Source: Hyphomicrobiales bacterium (GTDB lineage Bacteria > Pseudomonadota > Alphaproteobacteria > Rhizobiales > Rhizobiaceae). From it: a DNA stretch of 64,000 nucleotides. Made by a program: the position numbers and the translations under genes. Below the pieces are notes generated by a model. That model had not been told where the DNA came from. It did no database searches and saw nothing but the letters and a program-made list of their open reading frames with translations. Shown one piece after another: positions 43,527 to 50,740 of this stretch. Each line of letters starts with the position of its first letter. Within the stretch, counting starts at the first letter, position 1. The stretch lies in the NCBI GenBank assembly GCA_900466945.1, contig UBNV01000006.1:372001-436000 (forward strand). Reading direction: 5' to 3'.

Positions 43527-43880
43527 TCAGTGGCTGGTTTCGAAGGACAGCCGAACGACATGGTGGAGGAACTCGGGATCGAGCAGCATGTTGAAACCGA
43601 CCGTCAGCTTTTCGGCTTCACGGCGGATCAGCGTGCAGCCGATATCGTCATGGATGCCAAGGATCTCGAGAAAGAAATTCGGCGGTACAATGACATGGGG
43701 AGAGACGTCGAGTTCTGCGCCGTAGAGTGACACTGTGCGGATGAGGCAACGCTGTGACTTTGCCATGCTGAGGTGATGGCCGACGAACACGATCTTGCCG
43801 GGCCGTTCAATTCTGAACTTCTCGAAGACCTGGTCCCGAGGGATGTCAGATTTTGCGTCAGGTATCCTCTGCAAGGGCAT
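43527..43880 (-). CDS. degenerate PilZ-like protein
   Basis: 117-residue protein with the same fold pattern as the neighbour: EKFRIERPGKIVFVGH, then RTVSLYGAELDVSP and ILGIHDDIGCTLIRREAEKLTVGFNMLLD. The RxxxR loop is reduced (KFRIERP) and the motif is VSLYG in place of D/NxSxxG, so cyclic di-GMP binding is doubtful. ATG 43880 has GGAGGGTGAT upstream. It could partner the canonical PilZ protein 194 bases downstream in the same direction; that is inference. Confidence 0.75.
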   Translation of the reverse strand: MPLQRIPDAKSDIPRDQVFEKFRIERPGKIVFVGHHLSMAKSQRCLIRTVSLYGAELDVSPHVIVPPNFFLEILGIHDDIGCTLIRREAEKLTVGFNMLLDPEFLHHVVRLSFETSH

Positions 43881-44202
43881 ATCACCCTCCTACCGCGTCA
43901 AGTTATGATGACAGCCTAGCGCATGCTCGTTACCAGATCATGCACACGACGGCTCGAATGCGAGCGACTTCCGATTTTCCCTTTACTGACAGCGCCTTCG
44001 CCCGAGATAACCTGTCCCATTTCGAACAAAAATGGCGGATCATGTCACCGACCGACAAGTCTTTTGGGGATCTGAGAGCGAGTCCGGGCATCGTTGGCGC
44101 AAGGCGGACAAACTTGACCGAAAATCGACACAAGGCTAGGCCTTGCTGCGCGGCATCGCTGTCGATCTACCGTCGGCGATTCCTAAAAGCAGGACATCGG
44201 GA
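43881..44202. other. 322-bp intergenic region
   Basis: Divergent gap between the PilZ-like gene and the ferredoxin reductase. A sigma70-like -35 (TTGACC, near 44114) has no strong -10. An open frame at 43930-44133 (minus) has no ribosome site and is not called. Confidence 0.35.
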
Positions 44203-45429
44203 GTGCAGCACGTGGCGGGACGATTGGTCATAGTCGGGGCAGGGCAGGCGGCTTTTGCGCTTGCCGCAAAGCTGCGGATGCTGAAGGATGCACGCCCGAT
44301 CACCATGCTCGGAACCGAGCCGGTTCTGCCCTATCAGCGCCCACCACTCTCCAAGAAATACCTCCTCGGTGAGATGAGCTTCGATCGGCTGATGTTCAGG
44401 CCAGAAGCCTGGTATGCCGAAAATGATGTCGAGATCCGGCTGTCGACGCCGGTCGAGGCTGTCGACCGCGAGACAAGCAGCGTCCGCCTCTTCGACGGCA
44501 CCGCAATCACCTATGAGACGCTTGCACTCGCAACCGGTGCTACGCCTCGCCGCCTGCCGCCTGCCATCGGTGGAGGTCTGGACGGTGTCTACACCGTGCG
44601 CGACAAGGTGGATGCCGATCGATTGGCCGAGGAAATGAAACCCGGGCACCGGCTGCTCATCGTCGGGGGTGGCTATATCGGGCTCGAAGCCGCCGCCGTC
44701 GCACGCAAGCTCGGTCTCGACGTGACGCTGATCGAGATGGCGGACCGCATCCTCGCCCGTGTCGCGGCCCGCGAAACGGCCGACGCGATCCGCGCGATCC
44801 ACGAGGCAGAGGGCGTCTCGATCTGCGAAAAAACCGGTCTTACGCGGCTGATCGGCGACGAAGGACGCGTGAAGGCCGCAGAGCTTTCCGACGGTCGGGT
44901 GATCGATGTCGATATGGTGATCGTCGGCATCGGCGTCACACCGAACGATCGCCTGGCGGCAGATGCCGGGCTCGAGGTGCAGAACGGCATCGTCGTGGAT
45001 GCGTTTGGTCGCACGAATGATCCTGCTGTCTTCGCCATGGGTGATTGCGCCGTTCAGGACTGGAAGGGGCAGAAAGTCCGTCTCGAATCCGTGCAGAATG
45101 CGGTCGACCAGGCCGAGGCCGTCGCAGCCCTGCTGGCTGGCGGCTCGGATCCCTATAGCCCGAAGCCCTGGTTCTGGTCCGATCAGTATGAGGTGAAACT
45201 GCAGATCGCGGGCTTCAATCTCGGATATGACGCGACGGTCGTCCGTCCCGGTGCCCGCGAGGGCAGCCTGTCGATCTGGTATTTCCGTGACGATGAATTC
45301 GTCGCTGTCGATGCAATCAATGACGCGAAAGCCTATGTGACGGGCAAGAAACTCCTGGAAACAGGTCGGCCGGTCGATCGGACTGCGATTGCGGATCCTG
45401 CGCTCGATCTCAAGAGCCTGATCGTCTGA
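44203..45429 (+). CDS. ferredoxin/rubredoxin-NAD(P) reductase (putidaredoxin-reductase family)
   Basis: FAD-dependent reductase of about 408 residues: RLVIVGAGQAAFALAAKLR (FAD), PPLSKKYLLGEMSFD, LIVGGGYIGLEAAAVARKLG (NAD), and FAMGDCAVQ near 285. It matches ThcD/CamA-type reductases that feed ferredoxins of oxygenases. There is no ATG at the right place; GTG 44203 with AGGA eight bases upstream, or GTG 44212, is the start. The frame is open from 44143. No oxygenase lies nearby, so the partner ferredoxin is elsewhere. Confidence 0.88.
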   Translation: MQHVAGRLVIVGAGQAAFALAAKLRMLKDARPITMLGTEPVLPYQRPPLSKKYLLGEMSFDRLMFRPEAWYAENDVEIRLSTPVEAVDRETSSVRLFDGTAITYETLALATGATPRRLPPAIGGGLDGVYTVRDKVDADRLAEEMKPGHRLLIVGGGYIGLEAAAVARKLGLDVTLIEMADRILARVAARETADAIRAIHEAEGVSICEKTGLTRLIGDEGRVKAAELSDGRVIDVDMVIVGIGVTPNDRLAADAGLEVQNGIVVDAFGRTNDPAVFAMGDCAVQDWKGQKVRLESVQNAVDQAEAVAALLAGGSDPYSPKPWFWSDQYEVKLQIAGFNLGYDATVVRPGAREGSLSIWYFRDDEFVAVDAINDAKAYVTGKKLLETGRPVDRTAIADPALDLKSLIV

Positions 45430-45470
45430 GGATCGCTGAAGGGCCGGGCGATCGGGAGCGGAATGCCCAA

Positions 45471-45489
45471 GGCCGGCGAGATGCCGGCC
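45471..45489 (-). terminator. hairpin between ferredoxin reductase and integrase genes
   Basis: Perfect 7-bp stem GGCCGGC / GCCGGCC with a five-base loop and no U run. It may act as a weak terminator for the convergent genes. Confidence 0.4.
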
Positions 45490-45520
45490 GCGTCCATGTC
45501 AGCTTAAACGAGGGGCGAGC

Positions 45521-46453
45521 TCAGTTGGTGCCCATTCTTTCCAGCACTGGAACGCACATGTCGAGGTCGTGCGACGCCAGATGCGCATAGCGCATCGTCA
45601 TGGTCAGTGTCTGGTGCCCGAGCCACATCTGGACGCGCCGGATATCGATCCCGCCCTGCACCAGGCGGGATGCGCAGGTATGGCGCAGCACATGCGGCAC
45701 CACATCCTTGTCGTCGGCAAAACCGATCGCGTCCTTGGCATTGTGCCAGGCAACACGGAAGCGCTGCTGATCGATATCGGCAAAGGGTCCGGCATGGCGA
45801 CGATCCGAAGACGCAATGGCGTCGGCCGCACGTTGTGTCAGAGGCACGGAACGTGAGCGCCCGGATTTGGTCACCCAGAATGTCACGCGGTTCTTGTGAA
45901 TGTCGCCCCAGCGTAGGTTGAGCCCTTCGCTCAGACGCGCGCCGGAATCGACCAGGAAAAGGCAGAAACGGTAGTAAAGTTCGGAATGTGCCCGGATCTC
46001 GGAGAACAATGCAGCCTCCTCATCCCGGTCGAGAAAACGGATTCGTCCTGCTTTTTCCTTTTGTCGTTTGAATTCCGGCAGACTGTGAACGTCTCCCATT
46101 TTATACGCCTTTCGCAGCAGTTTGCTTAAGGCCGCCATCTTTCGATTGATGGTGGCATTGCTGTTACCGCGTTTGCGCATTTTGCCAATCAACTGGTCGA
46201 GCATCTCGTCCGAAAAAGCCGAAAAACTCGGAAAATCAAGGAGATCGTGAAGTTCTCCGATAAAATTCGTTACGTTATATTTGTGGCTGCCATTCATCCA
46301 CAACAGGTCGCCATACTTGCCGAACAGTTCGCGCAAATTCGTTTCGCGCACCTCGTGCAGGACCGTTCCCTGACTGTATTGATAATGGACCGAATAATCG
46401 GGCACGCCTTTATAGACGTCAAAACCCTTCACGGCCGGCATTTCCACCTGCAT
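45521..46453 (-). CDS. tyrosine recombinase (phage-integrase family), orphan
   Basis: Site-specific recombinase of about 310 residues. The C-terminal catalytic set is complete: Arg in SGARLSEGL, Lys in TKSGRSRSV, HVLRH with the second Arg, LGHQTL and the nucleophile Tyr in MRYAHL. The N-terminal core-binding part runs from ~75. ATG 46453 with GGGGG upstream is used; the frame is open to 46510. No excisionase, phage or plasmid genes surround it. It lies about 1.9 kb from tRNA-Ser, with a porin between, so it is an orphan or a remnant. Confidence 0.88.
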   Translation of the reverse strand: MQVEMPAVKGFDVYKGVPDYSVHYQYSQGTVLHEVRETNLRELFGKYGDLLWMNGSHKYNVTNFIGELHDLLDFPSFSAFSDEMLDQLIGKMRKRGNSNATINRKMAALSKLLRKAYKMGDVHSLPEFKRQKEKAGRIRFLDRDEEAALFSEIRAHSELYYRFCLFLVDSGARLSEGLNLRWGDIHKNRVTFWVTKSGRSRSVPLTQRAADAIASSDRRHAGPFADIDQQRFRVAWHNAKDAIGFADDKDVVPHVLRHTCASRLVQGGIDIRRVQMWLGHQTLTMTMRYAHLASHDLDMCVPVLERMGTN

Positions 46454-46753
46454 GTATCCCCCAAATTTCCCTTTGGCGAGCACGCGAACGAGCTCACCGC
46501 CCGTCCCCACGGGCGTACATATCGTTATATCTTATAAAAAGTATAGTGCAGAACGGCACAAACTTTCCGGAGTGGCTCGCTTCGAGCCTGTCAAATGGTA
46601 TCGATGGAACCTCTTTTCTCTTTATCCCGGCAGGAGCGGCCGGCGGCCTAAAACATTGAAATCAAAGCTAGCGGCCTATTCGTGGCCTCAAAGCCAAAGA
46701 GGGTCCGGCTTGTAAAAGCCGGACCCCACATTTTTTCGTTAATCCGATGTGGA
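46454..46753. other. 300-bp region upstream of integrase and downstream of porin 1
   Basis: Contains the porin terminator at 46701-46726 and the integrase promoter, with AT-rich stretches at 46520-46640. No att-like repeat of the tRNA-Ser 3' end is seen here. Confidence 0.35.
46701..46726 (-). terminator. intrinsic terminator of porin 1
   Basis: Eleven-bp stem GGGTCCGGCTT / AAGCCGGACCC, four-base loop, followed on the minus strand by TCTTTGGCTTT. A T run also occurs on the plus side. Confidence 0.75.
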
Positions 46754-47734
46754 TTAGAACGAACGGGTCAGGCGAACGAAGCCGTTCCAGTTGCTGTCAG
46801 CGCCATCTTCGTCGTAGTAGCCGACGTCAGCCGAAGCCTTCAGGCCGGAAGCGAGCTGGTATTCGACGTAGAGGTCGGCAGCCCAGGCGTCGGCGGTCGT
46901 GAAGTCGACGTCACCGTAGTATACGACCTGCGGGGTGATCGAGAGCTTCTCGGTTGCCTTGAAGGTGTATGCGGCGCCAACAGTCCACTCGGAAGCGAAG
47001 TCGTAGCCGGTCGACTGGCCAGAAGCCCAGCCAGCAGCGATGCCGAGCGTGCCCGGGCCGATGTCTGCGGACAGAACGCCAGCGATGCCACCTTCTTCGT
47101 CGCCGAAGTCGTAGACAGCGTAGGCAGCGAGCGAAGCCGGGCCGATTGCTGCAGACAGGGTGCCCTGAACGCCAACTTCGTTGCCGGCAAAGTCGTCGGA
47201 GAGGTCGTCAACGCCGAGACCGACGGTGAAGGCATCAGACGTGTAGGTGTAGGAAATGGTGTTGAAGATGGCGTTGCCGAAGAACGCATCCGATTCACCA
47301 GCCAGACCCCAATCGTCAACCCAGGTCAGGTCGCGACCGACGAGGAAGCCGCCGACAGTGATGTAGGCCTGGTCGAGAACAACGTCAGCGCGTTCGTCAG
47401 CGAGTGCGCCGGCAGTGCCCTGAATGCGGATGTAGGAACCGATGGTGCCGATTTCCGAGTCATTCTTGGCTTCGAAGGCGAGACGGGCGCGAACTTCGCT
47501 GTCCCAGTCTTCTGCAGAATCTTCGCTAGCGTAGACGGTCGCACGAACTTCGCCCGAGATCTTCAGGCAGGTTTCGGTGCCGGGGATGTAGAAGTAGCCG
47601 GTGCCGAAGGCGTCGCAAACGCGAACGTATTCCATGGGCTCGGGCTCAGCAGCGACGATTGCGTCAGCAGCCTGGGCGCCGGAAACTACAGCGAGAGCTG
47701 CAGCGGAGCCGAGAAGAAGGCTCTTGATGTTCAT
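46754..47734 (-). CDS. outer-membrane porin, RopA/Porin_2 type (copy 1)
   Basis: 326-residue beta-barrel porin. Signal peptide MNIKSLLLGSAAALAVVSGAQA, then ADAIVAAEPEPMEYVRVCDAFGTGYFYIPGTETCLKISGEVR with the two conserved Cys of alphaproteobacterial porins, and a C-terminal RLTRSF with terminal Phe for barrel assembly. ATG 47734 has GGAGG seven bases upstream. The first 64 codons are nearly identical to copy 2 in inverted orientation; later parts differ. Acidic, with few basic residues. Transported solute unknown. Confidence 0.95.
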   Translation of the reverse strand: MNIKSLLLGSAAALAVVSGAQAADAIVAAEPEPMEYVRVCDAFGTGYFYIPGTETCLKISGEVRATVYASEDSAEDWDSEVRARLAFEAKNDSEIGTIGSYIRIQGTAGALADERADVVLDQAYITVGGFLVGRDLTWVDDWGLAGESDAFFGNAIFNTISYTYTSDAFTVGLGVDDLSDDFAGNEVGVQGTLSAAIGPASLAAYAVYDFGDEEGGIAGVLSADIGPGTLGIAAGWASGQSTGYDFASEWTVGAAYTFKATEKLSITPQVVYYGDVDFTTADAWAADLYVEYQLASGLKASADVGYYDEDGADSNWNGFVRLTRSF

Positions 47735-47751
47735 TATTGACCTCCAGTCAA
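47543..47751 (-). repeat. inverted repeat arm, porin copy 1 5' end
   Basis: 209 bp covering the ribosome site (17 bases) and the first 64 codons. It matches 48653-48861 in opposite orientation with about seven differences, all synonymous where coding. The loop between the arms is 901 bp and carries tRNA-Ser. Confidence 0.9.
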
Positions 47752-48340
47752 GTTTCGTATGGGTCTGGGTTAATTGGCTGAAGGACAGCATTCCCTGCCC
47801 CATCCCCGTCGGTTTCAGAAGACGGACGATCCACCGCCTCGCTTCCGAGGTTGAAAATACAAAACCCCGCCGGTCATGCAATCACCAATGAGCGGAATGT
47901 CGAAAAAGGGGCACCCCTTCCACGCAGCCTGTTGCTGAAAGGCCACAAAGTCGTGATCGGACCCCTCACTTCGTTTAGGTTTTGTTAAGAAAAGGCAAAC
48001 AAAACCGACGCTTAAACAGAGGTGTTCACCCTGTATGATCTCGGTCCACCATCCATTCGCTTCCCGTTTTGGTACAGGATTCCGCAAAAAGTTGCAGTGC
48101 GGACCATATTTGTTCGCCCTCCGAGTGCACGACGTCTCAACCTGATTTTGAGCAATATCACTGAAATTGGACCGGAGATGGCCGGGGAAGTGACAGAATC
48201 ATGCCCCGACAGTCGTGCGATTCGTATTCGGACTGGGGAGAGGCCGGTCATCACCACCAGGAATGTGCCGCGCTCTAAAATGTGCAGAGCCGAGAAAAGG
48301 CCTTGCATTCAGTGATTCAAGCAAATAATCAGGCGGCACC
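47735..48340. other. 606-bp region between porin 1 and tRNA-Ser
   Basis: Porin 1 promoter and a long leader should lie here. An AT-rich patch occurs at 47975-48010. Inside, a short hairpin CCTCG-N4-CGAGG lies near 47838. No convincing ORF. The right end holds the tRNA promoter (48303-48331). Confidence 0.4.
48303..48331 (+). promoter_or_regulatory. sigma70-type promoter for tRNA-Ser
   Basis: TTGCAT (48303-48308), 17-base spacer, TAATCA (48326-48331), placing transcription start just before the mature tRNA at 48341. Confidence 0.6.
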
Positions 48341-48431
48341 GGAGAGGTGGCCGAGTGGTCGAAGGCGCTCCCCTGCTAAGGGAGTATACGTCAAAAGCGT
48401 ATCGAGGGTTCGAATCCCTTCCTCTCCGCCA
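48341..48431 (+). tRNA. tRNA-Ser (GCT anticodon)
   Basis: Acceptor stem GGAGAGG pairs with CCTCTCC, the discriminator is G and CCA is encoded (48429-48431). The anticodon loop CCCCTGCTAAGGG carries GCT, reading AGC/AGU codons. The long variable arm (TATACGTCAAAAGCGTA) is typical of tRNA-Ser, and the T loop is GGTTCGAATCC. It lies between the two inverted porin 5' ends. Confidence 0.97.
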
Positions 48432-48652
48432 TCACGATGTTCCCTGACATTCTCGACACAGTTTCACACGGGGCTTTCGCACGCCTTGTTACACCAGCTC
48501 GCCTTCGCGCCTGGTGCGCCGGCGGCAGGCGCGAAATTTGCGGCTTCGAACGAGGCCCGCCTAGGAATTCCATCATTCGGAAAATGCCAATGAAGGCCAA
48601 GCGACTGTAAAGGCTTGATTATCCGTCCAGAGAGGCGCCGCGACCTCTATAA

Positions 48653-48861
48653 TTGACTGGAGGTCAATAATGAACATCAAGAGCCTTCTTCTCGGCTCCG
48701 CTGCAGCTCTCGCTGTAGTTTCCGGCGCTCAGGCCGCTGACGCAATCGTCGCCGCCGAGCCCGAGCCCATGGAATACGTTCGCGTTTGCGACGCCTTCGG
48801 CACCGGCTACTTCTACATCCCCGGCACCGAAACCTGCCTCAAGATCTCTGGCGAAGTTCGC
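48653..48861 (+). repeat. inverted repeat arm, porin copy 2 5' end
   Basis: Partner of 47543-47751; 209 bp, about 97 percent identical in inverted orientation, from the ribosome site to codon 64. Confidence 0.9.
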
Positions 48862-49671
48862 GTCGGCGTAAGCTTCAGCGAAGACCAGAACGACGAAGGC
48901 GACGATTGGGAATCTGGCGTCCGTGCACGCGTTGCATTCGAAGCCAAGAACGACTCGGAAATCGGGACCATCGGCTCGTACATCCGCTTCGAAGGCTACG
49001 GCGATGACGACTCGTCTGGTGACGCCAACACTGCCTTCCTCGATTCCGCCTACATCACCGTCGGTGGCTTCAAGATCGGTCATTTCTACACCTGGCTCGA
49101 TGACGTTGGCACCGCTTCTGAAGGCGACGCCTTCATCTCCAACGCCAAGTTCAACTCTGCCAGCTACACCTACGCGTCTGACGCCTTCACCGTTGGTCTC
49201 GGTATCGACGATCTGAGCTCGGAAACTGTCAACGAGCCGGGCGCCGGCGTCGGCATCCAGGGCTTTGCTTCCGCTTCGCTCGGCGTAGCAACTCTCTCCA
49301 TGTGGGCTGCTTACGACTTCGAAGCTGAAGAAGGCCTCGTCGTCGGCGAAGTGTCGGCTGAAATCGGCCCGGGCACCTTCGAACTCTACGCTGGCTACGC
49401 TTCTGACGCTTCGACCTACGCTGCCGTTGCTGAATGGACCGTTGGCGCTGCTTACGGCTTCAAGGCTACCGAAAAGCTGACGATCACCCCGTCGGTCAAC
49501 TACTGGAACGACGTAGCATTCGTCGATGGCGACGACGCTTGGGGCGCAGGCCTTCTGGCTGAATACGCCCTGGCTTCTGGCCTGAAGGCTTCGGCAACCG
49601 TCGACTACTTCGACGTTGACTCGGCTGACGGCGAATGGTCTGGCTTCGTTCGCCTGACCCGTTCGTTCTAA
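48670..49671 (+). CDS. outer-membrane porin, RopA/Porin_2 type (copy 2)
   Basis: 333-residue porin with the same signal peptide and first 64 residues as copy 1, then a divergent barrel. It ends GFVRLTRSF like copy 1. The sequence is strongly acidic (many Asp and Glu loops such as EDQNDEGDDWE), which would favour cations. ATG 48670 with GGAGG. The two copies face away from each other around tRNA-Ser. They have either been homogenised by gene conversion or come from a recent duplication; recombination between the arms would invert the segment. Confidence 0.95.
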   Translation: MNIKSLLLGSAAALAVVSGAQAADAIVAAEPEPMEYVRVCDAFGTGYFYIPGTETCLKISGEVRVGVSFSEDQNDEGDDWESGVRARVAFEAKNDSEIGTIGSYIRFEGYGDDDSSGDANTAFLDSAYITVGGFKIGHFYTWLDDVGTASEGDAFISNAKFNSASYTYASDAFTVGLGIDDLSSETVNEPGAGVGIQGFASASLGVATLSMWAAYDFEAEEGLVVGEVSAEIGPGTFELYAGYASDASTYAAVAEWTVGAAYGFKATEKLTITPSVNYWNDVAFVDGDDAWGAGLLAEYALASGLKASATVDYFDVDSADGEWSGFVRLTRSF

Positions 49672-49695
49672 TTCGATCTCCAGATCGGATAAGGG

Positions 49696-49720
49696 AAGCC
49701 CGGCCTCGTGCCGGGCTTTC
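49696..49720 (+). terminator. intrinsic terminator of porin 2
   Basis: Perfect 9-bp stem AAGCCCGGC / GCCGGGCTT, loop CTCGT, then TCTGTTG. Confidence 0.8.
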
Positions 49721-49795
49721 TGTTGTGGACGTCGAGGAAGCGGCGAAGAGCGTTCCGCTGGCTCTTTGCGCCAGCACGCCCCCGAGAAATCGGTC

Positions 49796-50656
49796 CTAGC
49801 GCTGCAAGAAGTCGCCAATCTCCTTTGCCAGCCCCGCGAGATGAAGCAGCGGCACATGGCCCTGGCCCTCGGCTTTGACCGCCACCGACCCCGGATGCCG
49901 CCGCGCCATCTCGTGCACCGTCTGGCGTGACAGCAGGCGGGAGTTTTCCCCATGCACGATCATCACGGGCTTTTCCCCGAACAACGCGAATTGCGGCCAC
50001 AGATCAGGCAATCCCTGGCTGAGGTCGGCAGCCCGGAACTGCGCGGCAATGGCAGGATCGAAATCCGCCATCAGCGTTCCGTCCACGTCCCGATAGAGCG
50101 CCCGCGCCATGCCGGCCCAGTCCGCGCTGACAAGGGCCGGGAATTCCGTCCCATGCGTGGCCCGCAGGATGTCTGCTGCCTCGCTGAAGCTTTTCGGTGT
50201 GGGGCGGCTCCCGAGATAATCCTGGATCTGCCGCAGCCCCTCAACGTCTAGCACCGGGCCGATGTCGTTCAGGATCAGCCGCTCGATGCGCTCCAGATGA
50301 CTGATCGCCAGCACATGCAGGATAAGCCCGCCGCGCGAGGTGCCGATGAAGGCGGCATTTTCGATCCGCAACTGGTCAAGCACGCTGATCACATCGCCGG
50401 CTTCGACGGGAATTGTGTATCGCTCCGCCTGCGGATCGCGGTCGGAGAGCCCTCGGCCGCGCGACGAGATCGCGACCACCCGCCGATTATAGGGCGCAGC
50501 CGCTAGATTGTGGGCGAGATCCTCGAAGTCGAGCAGATTGCGGGTCAGCCCCGGCAGGCAGACGACAGGTGTACCGGGACTGCCTTCACCATAGACGCGC
50601 ACATGCAGCTTCAAGCCATCCGGCACGGTGATGAAACGGTCGATGCTGTCCGCCAT
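49796..50656 (-). CDS. alpha/beta hydrolase
   Basis: 286-residue hydrolase with the nucleophile elbow GTSRGG, oxyanion PGLTRNLLDF near residue 38, the acid Asp in a later strand and His in GQGHVPLLH near the end. Cytosolic; substrate unknown. ATG 50656 has GGGAG. The frame is open further to 50683. No operon partner; it is convergent with nothing and follows the porin terminator. Confidence 0.9.
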   Translation of the reverse strand: MADSIDRFITVPDGLKLHVRVYGEGSPGTPVVCLPGLTRNLLDFEDLAHNLAAAPYNRRVVAISSRGRGLSDRDPQAERYTIPVEAGDVISVLDQLRIENAAFIGTSRGGLILHVLAISHLERIERLILNDIGPVLDVEGLRQIQDYLGSRPTPKSFSEAADILRATHGTEFPALVSADWAGMARALYRDVDGTLMADFDPAIAAQFRAADLSQGLPDLWPQFALFGEKPVMIVHGENSRLLSRQTVHEMARRHPGSVAVKAEGQGHVPLLHLAGLAKEIGDFLQR

Positions 50657-50740
50657 GTGGCACTCCCTCGCTGAGATTTGCAAGCGAGCCTAGCCGAGGC
50701 AGAACGCCAGGTCATCCGTCAATCGAGGAGGGCGCGTGAC

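Noticed and set aside
43930..44133. 67-residue frame in the gap before the ferredoxin reductase
   Set aside because: No ribosome site and atypical codon use.
45521..48431. Genomic island between integrase and tRNA-Ser
   Set aside because: Only a core-type porin lies between, and no repeat of the tRNA 3' end was seen near the integrase.
48648..48653. TATAAT as -10 of porin 2
   Set aside because: It would place transcription start on the ribosome site and no -35 lies at the right distance.
48664..49953. Long frame antisense to porin 2
   Set aside because: It reflects the biased codon use of the porin; no start signal or family features.
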